Source: Caldicellulosiruptor bescii DSM 6725 | Lineage (GTDB): Bacteria > Bacillota > Thermoanaerobacteria > Caldicellulosiruptorales > Caldicellulosiruptoraceae | Length of the DNA: 64,000 nt | Direction: 5' to 3' | Assembly: GCF_000022325.1 (NCBI RefSeq) | Contig: NC_012034.1 | Location: forward strand, 2,603,501 to 2,667,500 | Shown here: in pieces, positions 31,205 to 37,659 of the stretch | Numbering within the stretch: position 1 is the first letter of the stretch | How the letters are laid out: the number at the start of each line of letters is the position of its first letter | Translations under genes and position numbers: made by a program | Notes under the pieces: generated by a model | Databases searched by the model: none | What the model was told of the DNA's origin: nothing | The model's input: the letters and a program-made list of their open reading frames with translations, nothing else

Positions 31205-31344
31205 CTTCTATCTACCCCTTTCATAAGGTCTTATTAAAGGCAAAAGGGTGGAAAGCAATATTCAGGGTTGCTCTCACAACCCTTTTGCCACCACCTTATT
31301 GAAAGGGGATTTATCAAAAACCGAACAGGGTTAGCCTGTTCGGA

Positions 31345-31602
31345 CTATTTTTCTTTAACGTCTAATACAGCATTGCATGGGAAGTATTCTTCTATGACGT
31401 ATTCGTTTTGTGCTACTCTCTTGAATATTGCTGTTACTTTTCTGTCTGTAGCATCAAAATATGCAACGCTTTTGTTCATTGGAATCTTGTCTTTGTTTTT
31501 CTCTATACATTCAAGCACAAATTCATAAACGAGCTTTTTTGATGGCATTTCAAAGTCAAATTCGGATGGATCAAAGTCTTTGGAAAATCTAATCTTTATC
31601 AT
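31345..31602 (-). CDS. Small acidic partner protein of the DUF4258-like module, copy 2
   Basis: The start is ATG 31602 behind AAAGGAGAGATGATT. The 85-residue product reads IRFSKDFDPSEFDFEMP, YEFVLECIEKNKD and VIEEYFPCNAVLDVKE, very close to copy 1 at 12231. It lies 77 nt behind the DUF4258-like gene copy 2. The repeated pairing supports a functional unit. Confidence 0.65.
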   Translation of the reverse strand: MIKIRFSKDFDPSEFDFEMPSKKLVYEFVLECIEKNKDKIPMNKSVAYFDATDRKVTAIFKRVAQNEYVIEEYFPCNAVLDVKEK

Positions 31603-31679
31603 AATCATCTCTCCTTTCAATTGTTATCGCAGAGAAAACAAAAGGGTGGAGTTTCCCCTTTTGTTTTCTCCACCCTTCT

Positions 31680-32003
31680 CTATGCAGCATATTCTTCTTC
31701 CCAAACGTCTATAACCATTGTTCCTTCATGCGGTTCTGCAATATCATCCAGAAGTGTGATGATCTCTATGCATACATATAACTTTTCTGCCAGTACCCTT
31801 ACCAGTACACTCTTCTGGCGAGTATGATTCCTTACCCAGCAGTAGGTAGCACTTGGGAAGTCTAATAACTCTGTTGCAAGTTCAAGTGTTCGTATTACGT
31901 CTTCAACTATGAATAACCTTTCTATCTCTCTTTCCTTTGAGTGCTTGCTCCATTTCAGGTAGCACTCAATACCATCAATGGTAACTTCGTCTGGGTAGTA
32001 CAT
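31680..32003 (-). CDS. DUF4258-like small protein, copy 2
   Basis: The 107-residue product (IDGIECYLKWSKHSKEREIE, VEDVIRTLELATELLDF, CWVRNHTRQKSVLVRVL) is about half identical to the protein at 12661. Basic and His residues in SKHSKERE and RNHTRQKS are kept in both copies, as expected for an RNA-binding or nuclease surface. The start is ATG 32003, 8 nt after GGGGGAG in a conserved hairpin; GTG at 32012 abuts the SD. Confidence 0.65.
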   Translation of the reverse strand: MYYPDEVTIDGIECYLKWSKHSKEREIERLFIVEDVIRTLELATELLDFPSATYCWVRNHTRQKSVLVRVLAEKLYVCIEIITLLDDIAEPHEGTMVIDVWEEEYAA

Positions 32004-32011
32004 CTCTTCCA

Positions 32012-32057
32012 CTCCCCCTCGCTTACTCTGGTTGGCTAACTTCTAAGCAAGGGGGAG
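32012..32057 (-). promoter_or_regulatory. SD-sequestering hairpin before DUF4258-like copy 2
   Basis: CTCCCCCT pairs with AGGGGGAG (8 bp), with a further GCTTA/TAAGC after a mismatch. The loop has GAAGTTAGCC. The inner stem differs from copy 1 but still pairs. Confidence 0.7.
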
Positions 32058-32103
32058 TTTGCAGTTCATCGGGGAGTGGAAGAGACCTTGTTTGCACCTT
32101 TTG

Positions 32104-32667
32104 TTATTTATTATACCACGTTTTTTGGTTTTGACACCATGAATTTTTATCACTTTTCAGCACATTTGAACTATCTGCAGTGTCTGTTATCATTCCCCAT
32201 GCAATAATCATTACAATTGCAAAAATGAGAACTATTATCAGGTCATATACGACTACATATCCTGTTATTTCGTTGCTTACTGCGTTGTAAAAAGAAATGT
32301 TTGAAAGTTTAGTTGCTTTTCTGAACTTTTCTAAGTACTCCTGTATGTGTTTATCAACTTGCAATATTGCGATAACTCTTTTGTCAACTCTGTATGGTTG
32401 CTGGAATCCTTCTGAGTTTACTGGGAAGATGATGTATGAGTTTGTATCGTCTTTGAACACTACTATTTTCTCTGCGCGTATCAATCCAAGAAGCTGTGGT
32501 ACATCTGCTTCCCTAGCTTTTCCAACCATGTACAAACTCTGAGCACTTTTGAGCATGAAATTTTCGATGTATATTCTGTTAACCAGCGACAGTATGCTGA
32601 TACAAAGAGCCAGAAAACCGATTTCCATAATTAAGAGAGTTATTAGCTGTTGTTTGCGACTGTACAA
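32104..32667 (-). CDS. Membrane protein with two helices and an outer domain
   Basis: A TM helix lies at about residues 9-31 (LITLLIMEIGFLALCISILS) and another at about 140-160 (VVVYDLIIVLIFAIVMIIAW). Between them are about 105 residues, probably outside the cell. No family is recognised. TTG 32667 follows GGGGGCGG, a moderate start. Confidence 0.55.
   Translation of the reverse strand: MYSRKQQLITLLIMEIGFLALCISILSLVNRIYIENFMLKSAQSLYMVGKAREADVPQLLGLIRAEKIVVFKDDTNSYIIFPVNSEGFQQPYRVDKRVIAILQVDKHIQEYLEKFRKATKLSNISFYNAVSNEITGYVVVYDLIIVLIFAIVMIIAWGMITDTADSSNVLKSDKNSWCQNQKTWYNK
32111..32120 (-). promoter_or_regulatory. Element-type extended -10 promoter for the 31.3-32.0 kb module
   Basis: The minus strand reads AAAAAACGTGGTATAATAAA, about 55 nt before the leader hairpin. 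It overlaps the last codons of the membrane-protein gene at 32104. Confidence 0.55.
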
Positions 32668-32718
32668 AATAACCGCCCCCAGAAAAATTAACAGGGCAGG
32701 AAAAAAAACAGACCTGCC

Positions 32719-32997
32719 CTATCCTGTCACAACAGCTTGCTTTAACATTTTGCCTGCCTTGAAAACAGGTACCTTTGTTGCCGGAATGATGATTTCTTCT
32801 CTTGTCTGCGGATTTCGACCTTTTCGTTCTGCTCGTTGCCTTACTTCAAATGACCCAAATCCTACAAGCTGGATCTTCTCGCCTTTGGAAAGAGCTTCTT
32901 GAATACTCTCAATTAGTGCGTTCAGTGCTTTCTCGCTGTCCTTCTTTGTGAGACCGCTCTTCTGGGACATTGCTTTGATAAGTTCTTCCTTGGACAT
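32719..32997 (-). CDS. hup: HU-family DNA-binding protein
   Basis: The 92-residue protein is a typical HU (MSKEELIKAMSQKSGLTKKD, GFGSFEVRQRAERKGRNPQT, IPATKVPVFKAGK). It bends and packages DNA and may help recombination by the integrase. GGGGGTG precedes ATG. A 20-nt perfect palindrome and a structured region lie upstream. Confidence 0.95.
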   Translation of the reverse strand: MSKEELIKAMSQKSGLTKKDSEKALNALIESIQEALSKGEKIQLVGFGSFEVRQRAERKGRNPQTREEIIIPATKVPVFKAGKMLKQAVVTG

Positions 32998-33030
32998 TGA
33001 TTATACACCCCCATCATTTGTTTTTATTTC

Positions 33031-33052
33031 AACAGGCGTGTTCGCCTGTTGC
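33031..33052. other. Perfect hairpin CAACAGGCG / CGCCTGTTG
   Basis: CAACAGGCGTGTTCGCCTGT then TG forms a 9-bp stem with a 4-nt loop, upstream of hup. There is no T run behind it on either strand, so it is not a standard terminator. Confidence 0.6.
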
Positions 33053-33096
33053 TCGTTAATAACAAACAGTGCTATTATCTTGACCTGGTCAACCAA

Positions 33097-33325
33097 ACTG
33101 TGCAAAATTGCACAGTATTGGCGGCTGGGGTATTTGTAGTCCGCCTTTCAAGCTTTCCCGACCCCAGCAGGCGGTATTTGGGAAAGCCATAGCCCCTGCC
33201 CCAAGAAACAGGAACTTGCGCCCTTACAGGTCTTCCCCACTTGCCCTGAAATCAAAAGCGATTTCAAGACAGACATATCACGCAGGACTCTGTCAGGGGA
33301 GAGTGGCGTTACCACCGCCTTATAC
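33097..33325 (-). ncRNA. GC-rich structured region upstream of hup, unidentified
   Basis: In an AT-rich element this 200-nt stretch is about half G+C. Hairpins GGCGG...CCGCC (33120-33145) and GCTTTCCC...GGGAAAGC (33152-33187) carry loop segments CTGGGGT and ACCCCAG that could pair with each other. TGAAATC-N6-GATTTCA and GACAGA...TCTGTC lie further on, closed by CCC/GGG and CCAC/GTGG pairs. A 20-nt palindrome (ACTGTGCAAAATTGCACAGT) sits at 33097-33116. No protein frame is convincing. Strand is assumed from the neighbours. Confidence 0.5.
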
Positions 33326-33553
33326 TCAACAAATTTTCTTTTGTGTTTTATCACTGTTACTTTTGTGAAATTTGTAAAAGTAATACATACTCAACACAAA
33401 ACCAACAATACCTATGAATGCAAGGAAGAAACTGAAAGCCCGTACAGTGAGATAATACAGATTGTTATCTATACCACGCAGTAGAACAAGCATAACGAAT
33501 ATAGGTATTGATAGGAGTACACCAACAACCCAAACCAGAAATACATTCTTCAC
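33326..33553 (-). CDS. Small two-helix membrane protein
   Basis: GTG 33553 follows GGAGGGATAAAT. Two hydrophobic segments (VFLVWVVGVLLSIPIFVMLV and FSFFLAFIGIVGFVLSMYYF) and a basic tail are present. It probably forms an operon with the membrane protein at 33589. The function is unknown. Confidence 0.55.
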   Translation of the reverse strand: MKNVFLVWVVGVLLSIPIFVMLVLLRGIDNNLYYLTVRAFSFFLAFIGIVGFVLSMYYFYKFHKSNSDKTQKKIC

Positions 33554-33588
33554 ATTTATCCCTCCTCTTTTTGCCCTTTTCGATAAAC

Positions 33589-33984
33589 TTACCTTATGTT
33601 GTTTTTTACCTGTTGCTGACGTTTTTCTGCTACTATATCAAATGTAAGCATGAAAATGAATATTATGCTAAGCACTACAACCAGAGGCAAAGTTACATTA
33701 AGTTTGCATAACTCAGGGTTATATAGAAAAGACAGAGCAATGAAGATAAGAGGCGGTATTTCAATTGTGTAAAAGAGAAACAGCGTGCTCGTGTCTACTG
33801 GAAGTATAACCCTGACTATACCATCAATGAGTGCTATTATCCCAATTGTTATTACCGTCAGTATCATCAGTTTTGGGTTCCTGTTGTATATATTTATAAT
33901 TGCGCCCTTTTGAGATAGCATCGTTACTAAAATGCTGCAGCCGAGGAACACCTTTATCAAAATACTAACAATCCTTTTTTTCAC
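33589..33984 (-). CDS. Four-helix membrane protein, unknown
   Basis: The protein is about 131 residues with four hydrophobic stretches (VSILIKVFLGCSILVTMLSQ, LMILTVITIGIIALIDGIVR, FLFYTIEIPPLIFIALSFLY, TLPLVVVLSIIFIFMLTFDI). I start it at GTG 33984, 8 nt after AGGGAGG. No family is recognised; a small transport or sensing role is possible. Confidence 0.55.
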   Translation of the reverse strand: MKKRIVSILIKVFLGCSILVTMLSQKGAIINIYNRNPKLMILTVITIGIIALIDGIVRVILPVDTSTLFLFYTIEIPPLIFIALSFLYNPELCKLNVTLPLVVVLSIIFIFMLTFDIVAEKRQQQVKNNIR

Positions 33985-34098
33985 CCTAATCACCTCCCTG
34001 CTCTAAAGCAAATACAACCGCTATTGATTATTTTCTTGAACAGGCATGATTGTCTGTTATCTCTTATTCCCAAGTGAATTATACATTTCTATTTAAAG

Positions 34099-34108
34099 TT
34101 ATACCACG
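34099..34108 (-). promoter_or_regulatory. Element-type extended -10 promoter
   Basis: The minus strand reads TTTAAAAGCGTGGTATAACT, upstream of the 33589/33326 gene pair. Confidence 0.55.
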
Positions 34109-34142
34109 CTTTTAAAAAATTTCCCCCAGCTTTTTAAAAAAC

Positions 34143-35294
34143 TCACAAAGACTTTGCTATGTCCTGCCACACCTGTTCTTTTCGCCATGCCTTCCATTCG
34201 GTGTTCCTTTTGCTTCTGGGCAAGCAATATCTCTCCTTCCAGTAACTTGCAAGGTCAGAAAACGGATAGTCGAAGTATTCGGGTTCAGTTGTATCAGGTG
34301 CTTTGACGTACTCCTGCAGGTTTTTAATCAGTGGAAACACGTATACTTCTCTCTGCACACCGTGGGTTACAAGTTCAACTTCAATCCCTTCTAATTTTAG
34401 CTGTCTTGCCAGTGCCTTTGCAAGTCGAAACTTGTAGTTTGGTCCGTTTCCGTAGCCACTTTTAACTTTCACACCCTTACTTTGCAGGTATTCTCTTGCT
34501 TTCTCGCACAGACTGCTGGTCATGAACAGTGTACCCTGTCCTTCTGTGTACCCCACAGGTATGCAGATGAGATTGTCTTTGTATTTGACTCTATTATAGA
34601 TGGAACTTCTGCCGTATGCTGATGTTGTGGTTAGCATGACGAGGTCTCCATCAATGTTGTTACCTTCTATCTCTGTTGTTTTGCCTTCATACTTTTTGCG
34701 ATAAACCTCTCTAATTTCGTTTGAAACTGCTGCAAGGACCATGAGTTTGCCACCCAGCAGGAAATTATATGGCGGCAGGGCTCCCAGTGTGTATATGTCC
34801 ATTGTGCGATTCAGTACTTTCAACTTTTCAGGTCCTTTTGAAAGTCCCAGGTATTCGTTTCTGGCTTTAAGCCCCAGTACTGGCGACTGTAACCCAAGTA
34901 TTCCTATTAGTTTGCCGTTGAAATTGTCAAACACCAGAAACTTGAGTCGTCTGCCATAACCTTCTGTGTACGGCGAGCTCCAGGTAAACCGTGCTGTTTT
35001 GAATATGTTGTTTTGTAAATCGTTCTCTACTGGGATGAGAACGGGGTTTATCTTCTCAGGTTCTACTTCCCAACCGTCTGCGAAAAATGTGTGTATGATC
35101 CTGTACCCTTCAGCTTGTAAAAACTTGGTATGCTTCCTTATCTCATCGTTCCTTGCAATCTCGTGAAGTTTTCTCATGCTCTCTTTGTCTGTTACTTTTA
35201 AGTACTTTTGGAACTTCTCAATCTCTTGTATAATTTCTTGCTTGAGAACTTCTGTATACTCAGCAAAGCAAAGTTGATATACTGCCATGCTCAT
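34143..35294 (-). CDS. DUF4338 protein (DruA-like, Druantia defence family)
   Basis: The 383-residue protein has the family's marks: RLKFLVFDNFNGKLIGILGL, MDIYTLGALPPYNFLLGGKL, and TTTSAYGRSSIYNRVKY. DruA is a core protein of Druantia anti-phage systems, where it acts with a large DruE helicase; no DruE is near. It could be a solitary relative with another role in the element. Its own promoter lies at 35327-35337 and AAGGAGAAACTACAG precedes ATG. Confidence 0.85.
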   Translation of the reverse strand: MSMAVYQLCFAEYTEVLKQEIIQEIEKFQKYLKVTDKESMRKLHEIARNDEIRKHTKFLQAEGYRIIHTFFADGWEVEPEKINPVLIPVENDLQNNIFKTARFTWSSPYTEGYGRRLKFLVFDNFNGKLIGILGLQSPVLGLKARNEYLGLSKGPEKLKVLNRTMDIYTLGALPPYNFLLGGKLMVLAAVSNEIREVYRKKYEGKTTEIEGNNIDGDLVMLTTTSAYGRSSIYNRVKYKDNLICIPVGYTEGQGTLFMTSSLCEKAREYLQSKGVKVKSGYGNGPNYKFRLAKALARQLKLEGIEVELVTHGVQREVYVFPLIKNLQEYVKAPDTTEPEYFDYPFSDLASYWKERYCLPRSKRNTEWKAWRKEQVWQDIAKSL

Positions 35295-35326
35295 CTGTAG
35301 TTTCTCCTTCTCTGGTTGCTATTATT

Positions 35327-35337
35327 GTTATACCACG
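35327..35337 (-). promoter_or_regulatory. Element-type extended -10 promoter for the DUF4338 gene
   Basis: The minus strand reads AAAAAGCGTGGTATAACAATA, 35 nt before the coding region. Confidence 0.6.
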
Positions 35338-35374
35338 CTTTTTGATTTTTCACCCCAAAAAAAACAAAAAGCTC

Positions 35375-35396
35375 TGGCTTTTACAACCAGAGCTTT
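35375..35396 (-). terminator. Intrinsic terminator after the 35408 gene
   Basis: AAAGCTCTGGTTGTAAAAGCC then AGAGCTTTTTGTTTTTT on the minus strand. Confidence 0.8.
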
Positions 35397-35407
35397 AATT
35401 TTCCCTG

Positions 35408-35716
35408 CTATGGATTACCAAAAATGTTTTCTGGTTTTTTGCATGCAACAGTTCCGTCTGTACCTGCTAAAAACATTAGTATCTCACCTGTTATCATCGA
35501 CTGAACATGCCCCGTCAGCCAGGTTTCATATCTGTATTTTGGTTTTTGAAACTTTTCTATAGTTACTGGAAAAGGTTTGATAAGTACTCCTTTACTGCCA
35601 GCCGGAAGTTTTTTTAACATTCTTAAAACTCTGTTTGTAAATCTGTCATCTTTCAATGTTTTTTCTGCCAAATGCAAATAATCGTCAATACTCTCAAACA
35701 AAATCTTTCGTGCCAT
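35408..35716 (-). CDS. Unknown 102-residue protein
   Basis: The protein is basic (ARKILFESIDDYLHLAEKTL, LRMLKKLPAGSKGVLIKPFP) with a strand-rich C-terminal half. No family is recognised. The gene stands alone between two terminators and behind a short RNA unit. Confidence 0.5.
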   Translation of the reverse strand: MARKILFESIDDYLHLAEKTLKDDRFTNRVLRMLKKLPAGSKGVLIKPFPVTIEKFQKPKYRYETWLTGHVQSMITGEILMFLAGTDGTVACKKPENIFGNP

Positions 35717-35754
35717 GTTTACATCACTCCCTGTTAAAGTCTACAAAAACAAAA

Positions 35755-35866
35755 AGCTCTGGCTTTTGAAACCAGAGCTTTTGTTTTTACATTTCTGTAG
35801 ATACATTTTTCTTGCATTTTACCCGACTACTAGATATATTATATCACTCTATGTCTTCTTTTCCAA
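35755..35866 (-). ncRNA. Short transcription unit, GTCTACA-type, at 35.8 kb
   Basis: TTGGAA (35866-35861), 17 nt and TATAAT (35843-35838) are followed by TGTATCTACAGAAATGTAAA and the hairpin AGCTCTGG...CCAGAGCT with TTTTTGTTTTTG. It lies before the gene at 35408-35716. Confidence 0.6.
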
Positions 35867-35991
35867 GCTATTTTGATTTTGATAAGCAAAATCTGTGCTT
35901 TCGTCACAAAATCATCTACTTTCTTCTGCCATGCCGGTCTCTTGTCATACCTGTCCAGTAGTTCCCTTGCCGGTATGAGTTTCGTCTGCAA
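35839..35991 (-). CDS. Small basic protein (50 residues), end of conjugation gene block
   Basis: TTG 35991 follows GGGGAG by 10 nt, right behind the S1-domain gene. The product (KLIPARELLDRYDKRPAWQK and a basic tail KIKIAWKRRHRVI) has no known family. Its last codons overlap the promoter of the next short unit. Confidence 0.55.
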   Translation of the reverse strand: MQTKLIPARELLDRYDKRPAWQKKVDDFVTKAQILLIKIKIAWKRRHRVI

Positions 35992-36007
35992 TGTTATATC
36001 ACTCCCC

Positions 36008-36772
36008 TTATCTCAATATTCGCTGTATCGTACCAAAAATCCTTCTCTTCTCAAGATCAATGCTCTGAATCTGCACCACCACTCTCGTCCCAATAGTTGG
36101 TATTTCCCTTGCATTTGAATACGGCGGACACAGGCACTGTTTACCATCGTCGAGTTTCACCAGAAATCCAAAATGTGCAATGGCATCTACTGGGGCAACA
36201 ATAACCTGACCTACCGTTACAGCAGGTGGTGTGTCCCATGGGTTCGGGTATGCCTGCTTTACGCTTATTTTCGGTGGGTCTTTGCTTATCACCTTTGCCT
36301 TGACTCTGTCTGCTATCTTGAAGTGTCTTCTCAAATCATTTGTGTAATTCCACAGCATTTCTTCTGCCGGTAGAGCAAATTCATAGCCTAACACTTCTAT
36401 GAATGCATTTCTCGGCGTTACCCCTGTTATCCTGCCCTCAACAATATCACCTTCCTTTACTTTCTCCCAGATTTTTCTTCGCTTCTCCATCGCTTTTACC
36501 CTTGAAATGTAAAATCTGCCATTCTCCTGTGCTATCACTACAAACTCAATCAAAGCTCCAAGCAGTGCATCTGCTTTGTTCTTTACCTGCTCCTGCAGTC
36601 CAAGTTCTGCCTCGTCACAGTACAGTCTCAGTCCTTTCCATTTCACAACCGCATACCATTTGCCGTTTTGCTGCTCTTTTGTTATCACTTCCCCCAGTAG
36701 AATCCTTCCTGTTTTTAAAGCCTGCTGAAGTTCATAAATTCTTTTGTCTGTTTTTATTTGCGTGCTTTGCAT
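36008..36772 (-). CDS. S1-domain RNA-binding protein
   Basis: The protein is about 254 residues. It carries S1-like OB folds: LLGEVITKEQQNGKWYAVVK, GDIVEGRITGVTPRNAFIEV and GQVIVAPVDAIAHFGFLVKL. It should bind RNA. A regulator of element mRNAs, perhaps through the repeated leaders, is a tempting idea with no direct support. The start at 36772 is set by GGGAGAGATGTAAA. Confidence 0.8.
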   Translation of the reverse strand: MQSTQIKTDKRIYELQQALKTGRILLGEVITKEQQNGKWYAVVKWKGLRLYCDEAELGLQEQVKNKADALLGALIEFVVIAQENGRFYISRVKAMEKRRKIWEKVKEGDIVEGRITGVTPRNAFIEVLGYEFALPAEEMLWNYTNDLRRHFKIADRVKAKVISKDPPKISVKQAYPNPWDTPPAVTVGQVIVAPVDAIAHFGFLVKLDDGKQCLCPPYSNAREIPTIGTRVVVQIQSIDLEKRRIFGTIQRILR

Positions 36773-36806
36773 TTTACATCTCTCCCTTCCTTGCAAACTT
36801 GTTTAC

Positions 36807-37607
36807 TTATATTGTCAATAATCCACTTTCTCCGTTCCAGTTTTTGCGTATTCCTATTTTGAGCACTGGATACGCTTCTTTTATCCGTCTTGCCATGTCT
36901 GTTACTTTTGTCAGTTCAGGTGGCTTGAATTTACCAGCTGCTTGCCCCTTGTATAGCCGTAGCGTCCAGTATAAGTTCAGATTAGCGCAGGATTTCAAAA
37001 ACTTCGCTATTTCTATCAGTTCGCTTTCTTCTGTGTCATCGAATATTATCGTGCGCACTTCGACTGGAATATCGTACCACGATACCAGGCTTATACTCAT
37101 CAGTGTATTGTTCAGGTATTCATTGCTTTTGTTCCCTGTCCCGGTAATTCTTCTGAACCTGTCTGGTCTTATGCTTTTTAAATCAATTGCCCAGAAATCT
37201 GTGTAGTCTATCAACTGCTGAACAAATTCCGGGTCTGACCCGTTGTGTGCTATGCTGACCCTTCCTCCCTTCTTCTTGACATATCTTGCTATCACCTTCG
37301 TGACTCCTTTAAAACAACACGGGTCGCCACCAGACAGTCTTATCGTATACCCCTGCCTTAAATGTTTGTTGACTTTCCTAGCTATTTCCGAAAACTCCAC
37401 CCACACGCTGCCTTTGATGTATTTGCCTTCCTTACTGTGCCCGTTCCTCTTGCAGTATGTGCATGAATAATTGCATCCCCCAAACGATAGTATCTTCATC
37501 GGCAGTGGTGTAGTGGTATATCCTGTCTTCTCTAAAAAATTTGCATACCTCACTTCTTCAAAAATTTCGCCTCTATAAGGCAGTACCGGTATCCTCACAT
37601 TGTCCAC
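36807..37607 (-). CDS. Radical SAM protein, activating-enzyme-like
   Basis: The motif CNYSCTYCKR is a standard CX3CX2C cluster site. RLSGGDPCCF, VSIAHNGSDPEF and FWAIDLKS fit the radical SAM barrel of anaerobic activase-like (PflA/NrdG-type) proteins. The substrate is unknown. GTG 37607, 9 nt after GGGGAGG, is preferred over the TTG at 37625. It lies just behind virD4, an unusual place for such an enzyme. Confidence 0.82.
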   Translation of the reverse strand: MDNVRIPVLPYRGEIFEEVRYANFLEKTGYTTTPLPMKILSFGGCNYSCTYCKRNGHSKEGKYIKGSVWVEFSEIARKVNKHLRQGYTIRLSGGDPCCFKGVTKVIARYVKKKGGRVSIAHNGSDPEFVQQLIDYTDFWAIDLKSIRPDRFRRITGTGNKSNEYLNNTLMSISLVSWYDIPVEVRTIIFDDTEESELIEIAKFLKSCANLNLYWTLRLYKGQAAGKFKPPELTKVTDMARRIKEAYPVLKIGIRKNWNGESGLLTI

Positions 37608-37636
37608 CTGTCTCAACCTCCCCAAAAAAAGAAAGT

Positions 37637-37657
37637 CCTGAAGTTTTCGTCTTCAGG
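37637..37657 (-). terminator. Intrinsic terminator after virD4
   Basis: CCTGAAGACGAAAACTTCAGG then ACTTTCTTTTTTT follows the virD4 stop within 3 nt. Confidence 0.8.
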
Positions 37658-37659
37658 GC

